Shown piece after piece: positions 41,495-49,910 of a DNA stretch of 64,000 nt (the first letter of the stretch is position 1; the number at the start of each line of letters is the position of its first letter). The notes under the pieces are model-generated. The model did not search any database. It was not told where the DNA came from and saw only the letters and a program-made list of their open reading frames with translations. Location of the stretch: positions 362,982 to 426,981 of the forward strand of contig NZ_LMLE01000006.1 in the NCBI RefSeq assembly GCF_001422545.1, given 5' to 3'. The translations under genes and the position numbers were made by a program. The stretch comes from Pedobacter sp. Leaf41 (GTDB lineage Bacteria; Bacteroidota; Bacteroidia; Sphingobacteriales; Sphingobacteriaceae).

Positions 41495-42904
41495 TTAGCT
41501 GATTTGTTTGTTATTGAGAAAGCACTTATTTTTTACCGAACGGATGGCGCTCAGTCCCCCCGATACATTTATACACCCATGGTACCCTTTCGATTTTAAT
41601 AATGAAATAAAAATCATAGCACGGTATCCTCCAGCGCAATATACCAAATACTCTTTGGATGTATCAAGCTTACCAGAAATTTCAAAATTTTTCTCCAGGA
41701 GAATGTTTACTGATCCGCTAATCTGATCCTTCGACCGCTCTGACTCATTTCTGATATCTATGAATGGAATGTTCTGTTGCATAGTATATGCTTCAAAGTC
41801 TTCTGCATCAATATTTTTCACCACATCAATGGACTTTCCTGCAATTAACCATTTTTTCATCCCTCCGTCCAGATACCCGCTGCACTGATCATAGCCGACT
41901 CTGGCCAAACGGGTAATTGTTTCTCTTTCCCTTCCAGTCTCACAAATTAAGATGATCTGTGGTTGATCAACCGGAATCAATGAGCCAACCCATGGTGCAA
42001 AACTTCCATCCAAGCCAATGTGGATTGCTCCAGGGATATGCCCTTTTGCAAAATCTTCTGATGACCTTACATCCAGCACCAAAACATTTTTGTCTTTCAT
42101 ACTTGCTTCAAATTCATCAACTGACATGGCATTTTCCCCGCGATCATATGCATTCAAAAGCGAATGATAACCTTTTTTGTTTAAATTCACATTCATTCCA
42201 AAATAGGGCGGCGGAACTGAAAGACCATTACATACCAGTGAAATAAATCCTGATTTACTCAGACTGATATTTAATGCATAATTCGTTTTGCGCTGGTTGC
42301 CTAGTAAGTCCATACGATCAGCACTCAGGTTCTTTCCACAGGCGCTTCCTGCCCCATGTCCAGGAAATATGATTAATTCATCGGAAAGCGGACCAATCTT
42401 TGTTTTAAGCGAATCATATAACATTCCTGCAAGATCCTGCTGACTCAAACTTATTTTACTGTTTTGTGCAAGGTCAGGTCTGCCTACATCGCCCAGGAAA
42501 AGCGTATCGCCGGTAAATAGTGCATAATCCTTACCGGATTCGTCTTCCAGTAAATAGCAGCAACTTTCCAATGTATGTCCCGGAGTATGCAAAAGTTTGA
42601 TTTTAAGGCCATTTAGATCAAAATATTCTCCGTCCAAGCCTTTATAACTTTCGAAGGCTGTCTCCGCTCCAGGCCCAAAAATAATTTTTGCACCTGTATT
42701 TCTGGCCAGTTCCAAATGTCCGCTAACAAAATCAGCATGAAAATGAGTTTCGAAAATATACAGAATATTTGCCTTATGCAGATAAGCCTGATGGATATAT
42801 TGACTGGTATCTCTTATTGGATCAATGATGGCCACTGCTCCATTGTGTTCAATGTAATAAGATGCTTGCGAAAGACACTTTTCGTAATATTGCTTAATGA
42901 TCAT
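41495..42904 (-). CDS. Metallo-beta-lactamase/double rhodanese protein (CstB-like persulfide dioxygenase type)
   Basis: 469 residues. Residues ~1-240 are a metallo-beta-lactamase domain with THFHADFVSGH (His54, His56, Asp58, His63), LLHTPGHTLES and LFTGDTLFLGDVGRPDL, as in ETHE1-type persulfide dioxygenases. Residues ~260-350 and ~370-460 are two rhodanese domains with active-site loops CETGRE and CAGGYR. The architecture matches the staphylococcal CstB multidomain enzyme, which oxidises low-molecular-weight persulfides to thiosulfate or sulfite. Neighbours are a sulfite exporter-type permease and a cysteine desulfurase. Confidence 0.9.
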   Translation of the reverse strand: MIIKQYYEKCLSQASYYIEHNGAVAIIDPIRDTSQYIHQAYLHKANILYIFETHFHADFVSGHLELARNTGAKIIFGPGAETAFESYKGLDGEYFDLNGLKIKLLHTPGHTLESCCYLLEDESGKDYALFTGDTLFLGDVGRPDLAQNSKISLSQQDLAGMLYDSLKTKIGPLSDELIIFPGHGAGSACGKNLSADRMDLLGNQRKTNYALNISLSKSGFISLVCNGLSVPPPYFGMNVNLNKKGYHSLLNAYDRGENAMSVDEFEASMKDKNVLVLDVRSSEDFAKGHIPGAIHIGLDGSFAPWVGSLIPVDQPQIILICETGRERETITRLARVGYDQCSGYLDGGMKKWLIAGKSIDVVKNIDAEDFEAYTMQQNIPFIDIRNESERSKDQISGSVNILLEKNFEISGKLDTSKEYLVYCAGGYRAMIFISLLKSKGYHGCINVSGGLSAIRSVKNKCFLNNKQIS

Positions 42905-42925
42905 ATGGTGATTTGCTGGATTTGT

Positions 42926-43729
42926 TTAAGAGAGGTTGTAAACATTGTTAAGCTGAGTAGATAAAATGCAAATAGCCATTAAAATAATAAGCCACCCGAA
43001 ATATATCTTTAACCTCATGGTATCTACCTGAAGCGATATTTTATTTCCGATAAAGCTCCCAATAAGTGAAATGCAGGTAATGTTTAGAATTAATGTCCAA
43101 TCGGTACTTTGTTGATCAATTTCCGACAAAAAGCCTGCGCATGAATTAATCACAATAATAAACAGCGAAGTACCGATAGCCTTTCTGATTTCCATGTTAA
43201 AAAATAAAATCAGTGCAGGAACAATAATGAAGCCGCCCCCGGCTCCGAGAAATCCGGTCACCAATCCAGTAAAAATTGCTGTACCAAATAAAACGAACTC
43301 ATTTATTGGTTTTAATATTTTACCACACTTGATTTTCTCCCGCTTCAGCATTAACACCGATGCGTATAACATCAGTATCGAAAACAAAATCATACTCAGC
43401 GAACTATAGGTGAGGTAAATCTTCTCTGAATGCCAAACAACAGCTGGAATTTGTGGCGTAATAAATCTTCTTATCACACACACAACAAGTAATGAAATAA
43501 TCGAAAAAAGTGAACCCTGTAACATTAAAATTTCCTTTCTTTTGATTTTAGGTATCATGGCCGATGCGCTTGAAACTCCAACAATAAAAAGTGAATACCT
43601 GGCGGCTTGAATAGAATCAATATTGAAAAAGTACACCAATAAAGGTACGGTCAGTATACTTCCTCCAGCGCCCATAAGGCCCAGAGAGATTCCAATCAAG
43701 CCAGATAATAAATAACCTATCAACTCCAT
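42926..43729 (-). CDS. TauE/SafE (TSUP) family sulfite/organosulfonate exporter
   Basis: 267 residues, about eight hydrophobic helices in two repeats, with the family signatures GISLGLMGAGGSILTVPLLVY at the start and GLVTGFLGAGGGFIIVPALI in the second half. It overlaps the cysteine desulfurase stop region by 1 bp and precedes the persulfide-oxidising enzyme, so export of sulfite or thiosulfate is the likely job. Confidence 0.9.
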   Translation of the reverse strand: MELIGYLLSGLIGISLGLMGAGGSILTVPLLVYFFNIDSIQAARYSLFIVGVSSASAMIPKIKRKEILMLQGSLFSIISLLVVCVIRRFITPQIPAVVWHSEKIYLTYSSLSMILFSILMLYASVLMLKREKIKCGKILKPINEFVLFGTAIFTGLVTGFLGAGGGFIIVPALILFFNMEIRKAIGTSLFIIVINSCAGFLSEIDQQSTDWTLILNITCISLIGSFIGNKISLQVDTMRLKIYFGWLIILMAICILSTQLNNVYNLS

Positions 43730-44895
43730 TAGATACTAAGCGCATGATTTGTGGGGGTCAAAATCCCCTTAATTGATTCAATTGCGAAGTCTATATCTTC
43801 CACACTGGTCATCTTACTGAAAGAAAAACGAATGGTTGCACCTGGAAGGTTTCTATTTAAAGCGCTAATGACATGACTTCCTTCATCTTCCGTGCTGCTG
43901 CAAGCACTTCCACCTGATGCATAAATACCTTTGCTGTCCAACAGCGACAACATTAGATCTGTATTGCTGCCAGATTGAAAATTGGCACTTAAAACCGTAT
44001 AAAGAGACGTTTCTGAATGATTAAAGGTTATTTCCTTTGCTATTTCTTTAAGTCCTATCCTCATTCTTTTGTTTAGCGATTTGATGTAGGAATGATCATA
44101 TAAGAAGTTTTCCATAGATAGTTTAAGTGCTTTTGCGAATCCTATAATCCCGTGAACGTTTTCTGTGCCAGCCCGTTTCTTTCGTTCCTGACCTCCACCA
44201 TGAAGGAGTGCGCCGAACTTGGTTCCGTCGCTAACATAAAGTATACCGGTGCCTTTAGGACCATGGAATTTATGTGCTGATGCTGATGCAAAATGAACAC
44301 CGAAGTTAATCAGGTTTATCGGGTAATGTCCGATGGTCTGAACACAATCAGAATGAAAGATTGCTCCATACCGTCGTGCAATGGTGCCAACTGACTCAAT
44401 TTCCAACATGACGCCTATTTCATTATTGGCGTGCATAAGACTTACCAGGCATTTATGACCATTTTTAGCGTATTCAACCAGCTGACGCTCCAAATCATCC
44501 AGATCTACATCTCCTGCTGCGTTTAACCGGACAAACGAATAGCTGATTTTGCTGTTTTTAGCATAGTGTTTCACAGTATGCAGCACCGCATGATGTTCAA
44601 TAGGAGAGGTAATAATGTGGGTACAGCCCAAATCATTTACCGAGGCTGCGATTGCCGTATTATTACTTTCAGTTCCGCCGCTAGTAAAATAAATACTGGT
44701 TGCCTTAACTCCGAGTATTTCGGCTACCTGTTTTCTTGCTGATTCGATCGCAGAGCGGCTATCCCTGCCCAGGGCGTAAGTTGAGGATGGATTGCCATAA
44801 CATTCTTTCATGTAAGGAATCATTGTTTCAAGTACTTCCGGGTCAACTTGAGTAGTTGCAGCATTATCCAGATAGGCAATTTGGTTCATGATCAT
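43729..44895 (-). CDS. Cysteine desulfurase (NifS/IscS-like)
   Basis: 388 residues, class-V PLP enzyme. N-terminal AYLDNAATTQVDPEV, FTSGGTESNN, the PLP lysine in ASASAHKFHGPKG (Lys209) and the catalytic Cys in SGGSACSS (Cys332). It makes enzyme-bound persulfide plus alanine from cysteine. Leading an operon with a persulfide dioxygenase-type protein and a TauE exporter, it more likely serves cysteine breakdown than Fe-S assembly, as no iscU/sufU is nearby. The start could also be the ATG at 44889. Confidence 0.93.
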   Translation of the reverse strand: MIMNQIAYLDNAATTQVDPEVLETMIPYMKECYGNPSSTYALGRDSRSAIESARKQVAEILGVKATSIYFTSGGTESNNTAIAASVNDLGCTHIITSPIEHHAVLHTVKHYAKNSKISYSFVRLNAAGDVDLDDLERQLVEYAKNGHKCLVSLMHANNEIGVMLEIESVGTIARRYGAIFHSDCVQTIGHYPINLINFGVHFASASAHKFHGPKGTGILYVSDGTKFGALLHGGGQERKKRAGTENVHGIIGFAKALKLSMENFLYDHSYIKSLNKRMRIGLKEIAKEITFNHSETSLYTVLSANFQSGSNTDLMLSLLDSKGIYASGGSACSSTEDEGSHVISALNRNLPGATIRFSFSKMTSVEDIDFAIESIKGILTPTNHALSI

Positions 44896-44899
44896 GATT

Positions 44900-45025
44900 T
44901 TATATTAAACTTGTTTTAGTTTTACAAATTTCATACTGTTGCCGTTCACTATCAATCACCAGCGAATATTCCATCACTCTTCCGGAAATTTTGAAACATT
45001 TGACTACTATTTCATTCCATTTCAC
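44900..45025 (-). CDS. Possible small protein upstream of the cysteine desulfurase gene
   Basis: 41 residues, GTG start at 45025, stop at 44900, 5 bp before the desulfurase start. The text (KWNEIVVKCFKISGRVMEYS) is protein-like with two Cys. It might be a leader-type small gene or the last exon-like remnant of a decayed gene. No family recognised. Confidence 0.3.
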   Translation of the reverse strand: MKWNEIVVKCFKISGRVMEYSLVIDSERQQYEICKTKTSLI

Positions 45026-45028
45026 ATC

Positions 45029-45550
45029 ATTTGGGTTGTAAAAGCATAAATTTTACAGTGTTGATTTAGCTGCCTGGTGACCGTAAGAATATTTGAAAGC
45101 GAAAAACCCCTTCCTGTCAGATATGCTGTCAATGTCACTGCTACGCCAAAATAAACCAGATTCCCGGGAATAACTTTAGTTTCCCCCCAACCCGATTTAT
45201 TTCATTTTGTTCCATAGCCTAATGCTTCATTCCGGAGGCTGTTATTTTGATTTTCTCCCTTGCCTGTTACCAGCGCTGGAGCAAGCAGCCTGCCATAGAT
45301 ATTGCATGAAGGGAAAAATGAATCTCAAATGTGTTTCTGCATGTGCGTCAATCCGGACAACGCCTAAATCTTCATGAGGATTTATCGTCCTGATTTCGCT
45401 GGTTGTACCCAAAGCAGTAGAATGGTCACCAGATAGTATAATAGGGAATTGATAAACTATCAAAGTTTTTGAAGAAGCTTTTGCAACTCGTTTAAACTGC
45501 TCGAGAATTTTGCTCGGTCCTTTTCGCAAATACAATTCTATTTTATACAT
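45029..45550 (-). pseudogene. Arginase/agmatinase-family remnant
   Basis: The first frame (45550 down) has PIILSGDHSTALG and LGVVRIDAHAE, the metal-binding GGDHS and DAHxD signatures of ureohydrolases with substitutions. Other frames then continue with NIYGRLLAPALVTGKG (degenerate GNIHGMPLA) and IPGNLVYFGVA (degenerate ENVVxIGVRD) down to about 45030. The second metal site and N-terminus are absent. Multiple frame changes make it a clear pseudogene. Confidence 0.7.
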
Positions 45551-45985
45551 TCATTCATTTTGCCTTTTCAACTCAAATTGACTAGAAATTAGGTAGATAA
45601 AAATTAAAGTAATAATTGCCTTCCACATCAGAGACAGTTATTCGATTTCCATTATTTAAAACAACTGGCGAGGGGTGATAATTATGGTCTCCGTATAAGG
45701 ATTATAACTCTATTTTAGGTTAGTACACTCTGTTTGTAAAAGCTGTGGTGCGAGTTCGTATAACACAAGAGTAAGGTTTTCTACAATAAAATTGATTTTA
45801 TTCTATTAATTATAAAAGCAGATTCTATTATTTAGCTTGGATGTGCCTTTAAACGAAACTCAATATTGATCAGCTAGGTATGGAGTAATCAGCAAACAAT
45901 CTCAATTGTACATTCATATGTTATCCATCGAACTTCAATGGATATTTATTCAGTAATTACATGGGAATATTTCGTTGTCATATAT
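45551..45985. other. AT-rich intergenic region without a gene
   Basis: No coding frame was seen between the arginase remnant and the dyads upstream of the BlaI-like gene. Confidence 0.4.
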
Positions 45986-46007
45986 TTTTCGGAATGCTGT
46001 CCGAAAA
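45986..46007. promoter_or_regulatory. Inverted repeat upstream of the blaI-like gene (distal)
   Basis: TTTTCGGA, loop ATGCTG, TCCGAAAA: 8-bp perfect arms about 120 bp before the GTG start. May be an operator or a hairpin. Confidence 0.45.
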
Positions 46008-46040
46008 TAGCGTAATTCCCGAATTATTTTTGGTGAAAAC

Positions 46041-46062
46041 GTGATTTATCTTAATAAATCAC
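46041..46062. promoter_or_regulatory. Inverted repeat upstream of the blaI-like gene (proximal)
   Basis: GTGATTTAT, spacer CTTA, ATAAATCAC: 9-bp perfect arms, 65 bp before the start. A good candidate autoregulatory operator for the repressor. Confidence 0.5.
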
Positions 46063-46127
46063 CATTAGATTAACGATGATTGATTGTTGAAAACCAACCT
46101 GTTATATTTGAGTAAATACTTACTGGT

Positions 46128-46451
46128 GTGAATGATCTGGAAATAAAAATACTAATTTTTCTTTGGCAAAAAGGGCCTTCTCTAGCAAAAGATATTTTTG
46201 AGGGAATTTCAAAAACTAATCTGGCTTATAGTACACTATCTTTCTATTTAAGGACTTTAGAACATAAAGGCATGATTGGACATTTAAAGATCGGAAAAAT
46301 TTACACCTATCATGCCAGGCTCGAATGCGATACATTTGTTGATCAACAGATGCATCGAATTCTAAATAGTTTGTTCGACGGAAATAGAAAAAAGCTTTCC
46401 GGTTTTCTAAAATCCAATGGATGGGTTATCGACTGGCATTGTAAGTTATAA
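46128..46451 (+). CDS. BlaI/MecI/CopY-family repressor
   Basis: 107 residues from a GTG start. Winged HTH of the penicillinase-repressor family: LEIKILIFLWQKGPSLAKDIFEGI, STLSFYLRTLEHKGMIGH, then KIYTYHARLECDTFVDQQM and a C-terminal dimer helix. It is ~10-15 residues shorter at the N-terminus than usual. The BlaR1/MecR-type M56 sensor that normally pairs with it is not present, so it is an orphan repressor or a remnant. Confidence 0.82.
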   Translation: MNDLEIKILIFLWQKGPSLAKDIFEGISKTNLAYSTLSFYLRTLEHKGMIGHLKIGKIYTYHARLECDTFVDQQMHRILNSLFDGNRKKLSGFLKSNGWVIDWHCKL

Positions 46452-46794
46452 TCGTTTTCAGGAAGTTAGCGTAATATGAAATTTATTTAAAGTAGACAGA
46501 AATATCACTGTGCTGGCTTTGTATTTTAGATTAAAGGTACTATTGTCTATGTTCTGTATCCGAATGAATGGCTTCCGATCATTTACCCAGCGAATGTACT
46601 TCCATGGACCGGTGACATGTTATGATTCATTTCATAAATATGTAAGGAACCGATTTTATGCATGATCAATTCATTTCGTATATTCATAGCTTTTAGCTAA
46701 CTATGTGATTCATTAAATGTCTGTTTACTTTAATGAGTATTGGCCCACTATCAATGCTGAGTTCACTATCAGCGTGTATTTATGATTCTAATTA
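46452..46794. other. Intergenic region without a gene
   Basis: 343 bp with no coding frame; expected to hold the promoter of the following sigma factor. Confidence 0.4.
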
Positions 46795-47355
46795 ATGGAA
46801 GGAGAAGAAAGTAAAATACTCCATATCGACGAATTCGAAACGATGTTTCGAAGGAACCATCAATTTTTGTGTGCTGTGGCTATGCAATACGTTCATGATC
46901 AATTCGCAGCGGAAGATATGGTTCAGGACTTTTTCATAGACTTTTGGCAAAGGCGCCACACCATTCAACTGACTACAGGTTTTGAAGCCTATGCGCGCAG
47001 GGCAGTGAAATATAAATGCATCGACTTCCTGCGTAAAACTGCAGTAACTGAAAAAAGGAATTCGATGCTGGCCGCTCTTGAAGAGGAACAAGAACATAAC
47101 GATGAGACAGAATATAACGAAATCAGGCATCAGCGTTATATAAAAATTGTAGAACTGATTCAAAAGCTAACTGAAAACCTACAAACCATCTTTATTATGC
47201 ATGCTGTAGATAAAATGAGCTATGCAAATATTGCTAAAAAGCAAAATATTTCAATTAATACAGTAAAAACGCAATTAAGTAGGGCTTATTCAGTGCTTCG
47301 TAATCACCTAATTCTTTTTTTTATTGCCTATTCTTTATTGTCAGGGCGTTTTTAA
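46795..47355 (+). CDS. ECF sigma-70 factor (FecI-like)
   Basis: 186 residues. Region 2 (FLCAVAMQYVHDQFAAEDMV, VQDFFIDFWQRR, AYARRAVKYKCIDFLRK) and region 4 (LTENLQTIFIMHAVDKMSY, NIAKKQNISINTVKTQLSRAY) are present. A FecR gene follows, but no SusC receptor does, unlike the trio at 21180-26613. Confidence 0.9.
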   Translation: MEGEESKILHIDEFETMFRRNHQFLCAVAMQYVHDQFAAEDMVQDFFIDFWQRRHTIQLTTGFEAYARRAVKYKCIDFLRKTAVTEKRNSMLAALEEEQEHNDETEYNEIRHQRYIKIVELIQKLTENLQTIFIMHAVDKMSYANIAKKQNISINTVKTQLSRAYSVLRNHLILFFIAYSLLSGRF

Positions 47356-47432
47356 ATTTATTTTTAGGAAAAAATAGAAATTTCCCGATTTACTGTCACC
47401 CATTTTCGATATATCTACGACAGTGTGTTGAT

Positions 47433-48686
47433 ATGGATAAAGATCTCAGCCCTTTTACTCCTGACTGGAACAGGCTTTTAGATAAACTTGAATCAGATGA
47501 ACAGTCGCCAAATGCCCTAAACGCGGATGAGCATTTGCTTTTAGCAGAACTTCGTGCCATCAGGGATGAATCTGCTGATGCAATGAAAACCTACTCTGCT
47601 TTTCATACCAATAACAAGTGGGACGAATTAAAAGCGAAAATAGAACTAGCGTCTGCAGTGCGGAGCAGGGCCAAGCTGCGTAAACTTTGGTTTAGCAGTG
47701 CTGCTGCCGCAGTTTTTCTTCTGGTAGGGATCGGCTTTATTTATCATGGTCAGGATTATTCACAGAAATTGGTCAACATCATCAGGAATGATATCCCTCC
47801 CGGCAGGAACACAGCAACACTTACGCTGGATAACGGCAAAAAAATATTATTATCTGTAGCCATTAATGGTGAGCTAGCTAATGAGGCTGGAATAGTGATC
47901 AGTAAAACTGCAGACGGTCAAGTGGTTTATGCTGTAAAAGATGATCAATCGGCCGCAGGTACGCATATTCATACCCTGTCAACTACTGTTGGGGAAACTT
48001 ACCGACTCCGCCTGCCAGGCCAAAGTGAAGTATGGCTAAATGCATCTTCCTCTATAAAATTCCCTTCTTCATTTGCTTCGTCGAAATTGCGCGAGGTTGA
48101 AGTTACAGGTGAAGCCTATTTTGAAATTGCAAAAGACAAAACACATCCTTTTATAGTAAAAACCAACCTCCAGGAAGTAAAGGTACTGGGTACACATTTC
48201 AATGTAAATAGCTACGCTGATCATCACAGGACAGTAACTACATTACTTGAAGGGAGCGTGCGCGTATCAGATCATGTGGGACAGGAAAAAATCATCAAAC
48301 CAGGAGAGCAATCGGTAATACAGGATGGGCGGCCTATCATCGTTGCGCCTGCTGACATCAAAAATGTGATGGCCTGGAAAAATGGTTATTTCCGGTTCAG
48401 AAATGAGCCGATTGAGGAGGTGATGACAAAAATCATCCGCTGGTACAATATCGACGTAGTATATACAGGTAAAGCATCCGGTGAGAAATTCAATGGTAAT
48501 ATTTCACGGTATAAAAATATAAGCGATGTATTGAATATGCTGAGCTATTCCAATGATGTTAAATTTAAAGTTGAGGGAAGGAGGGTGACGGTCATCCTTC
48601 TTTTTATTGTTTTTATTCGATTAACTTGTCCTTCTACCTGTCCATTACTTATACTTGTAATGACCGCATTACTTACTGCATCATAA
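47433..48686 (+). CDS. FecR-family anti-sigma factor with a foreign C-terminal tail
   Basis: 417 codons. N-terminal cytosolic part to ~85, membrane helix ~87-106 (WFSSAAAAVFLLVGIGFIY), FecR domain (TVGETYRLRLPGQSEVWLNA, EVTGEAYFEIAKDKTHPFIV) and DUF4974 domain (EVMTKIIRWYNIDVVYTG to FKVEGRRVTV). After about 48592 the remaining ~31 residues (starting ILLFIVF) are the antisense of an ISL3 transposase remnant, so only the last one to three native residues were lost. The protein may still be functional, but the receptor gene that should follow is gone. Confidence 0.88.
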   Translation: MDKDLSPFTPDWNRLLDKLESDEQSPNALNADEHLLLAELRAIRDESADAMKTYSAFHTNNKWDELKAKIELASAVRSRAKLRKLWFSSAAAAVFLLVGIGFIYHGQDYSQKLVNIIRNDIPPGRNTATLTLDNGKKILLSVAINGELANEAGIVISKTADGQVVYAVKDDQSAAGTHIHTLSTTVGETYRLRLPGQSEVWLNASSSIKFPSSFASSKLREVEVTGEAYFEIAKDKTHPFIVKTNLQEVKVLGTHFNVNSYADHHRTVTTLLEGSVRVSDHVGQEKIIKPGEQSVIQDGRPIIVAPADIKNVMAWKNGYFRFRNEPIEEVMTKIIRWYNIDVVYTGKASGEKFNGNISRYKNISDVLNMLSYSNDVKFKVEGRRVTVILLFIVFIRLTCPSTCPLLILVMTALLTAS

Positions 48687-48960
48687 TCTTTCAAAGATTT
48701 TTCCCAAAGTTGTTCAAGCCACATTCTGATTCAAGTACCTCCTCAATCCATGCTTTAAGCATCCCATCCTTTTTGGTCTTAAATAGATTTTTAAAGCCTT
48801 TTACTAACTTTTCCATTTTTTCCATTTGCGGATATTTTTCAAATAAAAGCTTTAGAAAATCCCTATCATCAGCTTTAAGATCATTGGGCTCCATGTATAG
48901 CATCAGTGATAATCTTGTCGGTGACCAGTTTTTACTAGTATTGGGCCCATGGATTTCGGC
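48593..48960 (-). pseudogene. ISL3-family transposase remnant
   Basis: Minus-strand frames read NTSKNWSPTRLSLMLYMEP, then DLKADDRDFLKLLFEKYPQ through an internal helical part, and, after a frameshift in a T run near 48695, SLKDYDAVSNAVITSISNGQ and VEGQVNRIKTIKRRM. The NGQVEGQVNRIKTIKRRM block is the hallmark near the C-terminus of ISL3 (DDE_Tnp_ISL3) transposases. The fragment stops abruptly at 48593 where the FecR tail begins. Catalytic residues upstream are missing. Confidence 0.75.
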
Positions 48961-49038
48961 CTAAGAGAGGGTTGCCTGCTCTTAAGCTCATTCATTTTAT
49001 AGCAAAATTGGGTGTACTTGCTGCACAAACCTATTTAT

Positions 49039-49127
49039 TTGACCCCTTTGCACCAATTTTTAATTATTTGTAAATGCTTTGTAAATAGTGTGTTGTAATA
49101 TATTTTTTACTGGCGAGACGGGGTCAA
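49039..49127 (-). mobile_element. Short TTGACCCC...GGGGTCAA element, copy 3 (inverted)
   Basis: 89 bp with TTGACCCC at 49039-49046 and GGGGTCAA at 49120-49127. Read on the minus strand it starts TTGACCCCGTCTCG and ends AATTGGTGCAAAGGGGTCAA, matching both ends of copies 1 and 2 while the middle differs. It lies 79 bp from the ISL3 remnant. Confidence 0.6.
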
Positions 49128-49344
49128 TCTCCTACGGTTTATCCAGATATAACCTTTTACTCACATTTGGGTTTTCTGATCTTAAGTTCCAAAATGACTT
49201 GTTAATCCTAGTGGAATCTCAGATCGAATTCATTGGTTCGTCCTCGTCAACGAAAAAAGCAAACTATTCTCATTCATATTTGCCAAGTTTTTGTGTTCTA
49301 AATTTTCAGCACTACGGTTGCCACTTTTCCTAAAAACTAGATTT

Positions 49345-49518
49345 TTATATAAATCCTTTGCTTTTTAGGTCATCAACAATTGGCCCAAGAACCTGTAAGA
49401 AGGCACTTAAGTGTTCAAAGTAATCCTCCGAGAGGGTACATAACGAAGATTTCGTTAATTTTTTAGAGGCCTGCTCGTAAATGAGCAGGCCTTTTTCGTT
49501 GACTTTCAATGAGTCGTG
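49345..49518 (-). pseudogene. MarR-like regulator, C-terminal remnant
   Basis: A 57-codon open minus-strand frame without a normal start reads HDSLKVNEKGLLIYEQASKK then LSEDYFEHLSAFLQVL and ends DDLKSKGFI. The VNEKG-IYEQA turn followed by a long amphipathic helix looks like the wing and C-terminal dimer helix of MarR-type regulators. A stop (TAA, 49519-49521) closes it upstream. Family call is tentative. A perfect AGGCCTGCTC / GAGCAGGCCT inverted repeat (49467-49492) lies inside it. Confidence 0.4.
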
Positions 49519-49637
49519 TTAGTCAACTGCCCAATAAATTAGTGAAATTGAAAGCAGCAAGGTAATTCCTTCAGTGAGTCTAGTGGTTACTTTGTCTTTA
49601 TGAGTAATTCCAAAAAACAAGATTTACCATCCCTATC

Positions 49638-49781
49638 TTAGTATTCATTGTTCCAAATATATGGTACATATGCATTTTCTGCAATCTTTAAAAGTTTTTT
49701 GATGTAGTTGCAATTGTAAGGATAGTCATTGCTAAAATAAAACCTTGGCGGTCGGAATATTATATTGGAATTAGTTAACAT
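49638..49781 (-). CDS. Possible 47-residue small protein or gene remnant
   Basis: ATG at 49779-49781, stop at 49638. Reads MLTNSNIIFRPPRFYFSNDY followed by an NYIKKLLKIAENAYVPYIW segment. Aromatic-rich and protein-like, but no family is recognised. The flanks (49519-49637, 49782-49910) hold nothing clear. Confidence 0.3.
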   Translation of the reverse strand: MLTNSNIIFRPPRFYFSNDYPYNCNYIKKLLKIAENAYVPYIWNNEY

Positions 49782-49910
49782 CTTATCGATAGTTCAAATC
49801 TTCATTTTTGAGGTTACTTAATTATACATTCTTTAAATTCGAGTTCAATTTAGAAAACGATAACAAGACTAATTGCAATTAAAGAAGAATGAATACTATA
49901 TTTGATTACT

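Noticed and set aside
49088..49333. 81-codon plus-strand frame over the TTGACCCC element
   Set aside because: Begins inside the element and shows no protein-like features.
49467..49496. Rho-independent terminator
   Set aside because: Strong stem and T tract, but no plus-strand gene precedes it and a minus-strand coding-like frame runs through it; kept only as a finding.
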